Assembly (NCBI RefSeq): GCF_019578655.1
Contig: NC_063258.1
Coordinates: 7,299,283 to 7,363,282, forward strand
Length of the DNA stretch: 64,000 nucleotides
Reading direction: 5' to 3'
DNA from: Ricinus communis
Lineage: Eukaryota > Streptophyta > Magnoliopsida > Malpighiales > Euphorbiaceae
The notes under the pieces are model-generated. The model made no database searches and was not told the origin of the DNA. It saw only the letters and a program-made list of their open reading frames with translations. The position numbers and the translations under genes were made by a program. Below, one piece after another: positions 62,501 to 64,000 of the stretch. Positions within the stretch are counted from its first letter, which is position 1, and the number at the start of each line of letters is the position of its first letter.

Positions 62501-64000
62501 TAGTGCTAATAATTTTATATGAGAAAACGACCCCGTAAAAGTGGTATATTTCTCAATATAAGAAAATAACCTCGTAAAATGTGTTTATTTATGAATATAA
62601 GAAAACAATCCCGTAAAAGTAGTGTAATTGAGAGTCTGAGAAAATAGCCTTAAAGAAAGGGTAAATTTCTCAATATGAGAAGACAACCCCGTAAGAGGGG
62701 TATATTTATAAATATTAGAAAACAACCCCGTAGTAGAGGGGTATTTATCAATCGGAGAAAATATGCCCGTAATTTTGGTTTATTTGTCAGTATGAGAAGA
62801 CAACCCCTTAAATGGGTTAATTTTATAACATGAGAAAACAACCCCGTAAAAGGGGTATATCTGCGAGCATAACAAAAATAACCCCGTAAAATGTGTATAT
62901 TTATGAATATAAGAAAAAAACCCCATAATAGTTCTAATAATTTAATATGAGAAAATGACCCCGTAAAAGTGGTATATTTATAAATATAAAAAAATAACCC
63001 CGTAAAACATGTATATTTAAGAATTTGAGAAAACAACCCCGTAAATGTAGTGTAATTGCGAGTCTAAGAAAACAACCTCGTAGAATAGGTAAATTATTTA
63101 ATATGAGAAAACAACCTCATAGAAGGGGTAATTTTTTTAATATGTGAAAACAACCCGGTAATACGAAGATATTTATAAATCTGGGGAAATAACCTCGTAA
63201 TTGTGGTATATTTGTGAGTATGAGAAAACAACCCCTTAAATGGGTTAATTTTATTATATGAGAAAACAACACCGTAAAAGGGGTATATTTGTCAATATAA
63301 GAAAATAACCCTGTAAAACGTATTTATGAATTTGAGAAAACAATACCATAATATTGCTAATAATTTATTATAAAAAAATGACCTCGTAAACGTGGTATAT
63401 TTATAAATATAAGAAAATAACCCCGTAAAACCTGTATATTTATGAACAATAGAAAACAACCTCGTAAAAGTAGTGCAATTGCTAGTTTGAGAAAACAGCC
63501 TCGTAAAAGGGATTAATTTTTTAATTTGAGAAAACAACTCTACCAAAGGGGTGTATTTATAAATTTTAGAAAATAACTCCGTAATACGCGGATATTTATC
63601 AATGGGAGAAAATAACCCTAGAATTTTGGTATATTTGTGAGTATGAGAAAACAACCCCTTACATGGGTTAACTTTATAGTATGTGAAAACAACCCCGTAA
63701 AAGATGTATATTTGTCAATTTAAGAAAATAACCCCATAAAAGTGGTATATTTATGAATCTAAGAAAATAATCTCGTAAAACGTGTATATTTATATATATG
63801 AGAAAATAAAACCATAAATGTAGTGTAATTACAAGTCTGAGAAAATAGCCTCATAGAAGGGGTAAATTTTTTAATATGAGAAAACAACCCTGTAATATGG
63901 GGATATTTACCAATCGGAGAAATAATCCCGTAATTTTGATATATTTGTGAGTATGAGAAAACAATCCCTTAAATGCGTTAATTTTATAATATGAGAAAAC
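59520..64000 (+). repeat. Satellite array, plus orientation, running off the window
   Basis: Same 39-bp family to the end of the window. The longest open stretch (61185-61880 on the opposite strand, 231 codons) is made of 13-residue repeats that mirror the 39-bp units, and is not a gene. A local irregularity lies at 62160-62290. Confidence 0.92.

Overview
This is plant nuclear heterochromatin, most likely (peri)centromeric, and I find no intact host gene in it. The evidence is a very long AT-rich tandem array interrupted by long LTR-retrotransposon remnants with plant-type signatures: LTRs of about 2.8-3.0 kb bounded by TG...CA with 5-bp target duplications, a tRNA-iMet-like primer site, and an Athila-type gag and protease behind a tRNA-Asp-like primer site. 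The species cannot be named from the sequence; an angiosperm is inferred.

The background (about 44 kb) is one satellite family. Its basic unit is 39 bp (two variants are 38 bp) and starts with the conserved box GAAAAYAACCCCGTAA. Eleven diverged unit types, called A to K here, recur in a fixed order and form a higher-order repeat (HOR) of about 427 bp. Local HOR variants of 10 units (about 388 bp, 48.5-49.7 kb) and 13 units (about 503 bp, 20.4-21.5 kb) occur, along with longer duplications (1.45-3.8 kb; 11.85-12.86 kb against 18.47-19.46 kb; about 1.05-kb periods at 22.9-24.9 kb related to 32.1-33.4 kb). The array is in one orientation throughout except 4538-9660, which is inverted. Two 500-N gaps lie at 4038-4537 and 59020-59519.

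Layout: satellite 1-4037; gap; inverted satellite 4538-9660; a 25-bp filler; satellite to 15585; solo LTR1 (minus, 15586-18390, TSD CCCGT); satellite with a 135-bp foreign insert at 21681-21815; solo LTR2 (plus, 25070-28041, TSD GACCG); satellite; solo LTR3 (plus, 29229-32130, TSD GGGTA/AGGTA); satellite to 33420; a 13.4-kb composite retrotransposon tract 33421-46864; then satellite to the end, with the second gap.

The composite tract holds (i) a decayed Athila-like Ty3/gypsy derivative arranged as partial LTR, leader, gag, protease, long non-coding 3' region, full LTR (37647-38968, TGATG...CATCA), leader, second gag, LTR tip, with reverse transcriptase, RNase H and integrase missing; and (ii) a second element of the LTR1-3 superfamily (truncated LTR, iMet primer site, about 1.2 kb internal, truncated LTR), whose first LTR was later split by a further solo LTR (LTR4, minus, 40462-43458, TSD TCCCT). 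No functional coding system is present. The points of interest are the satellite hierarchy, the inversion, the palindromic modules of the LTRs, and the order of nested insertions.
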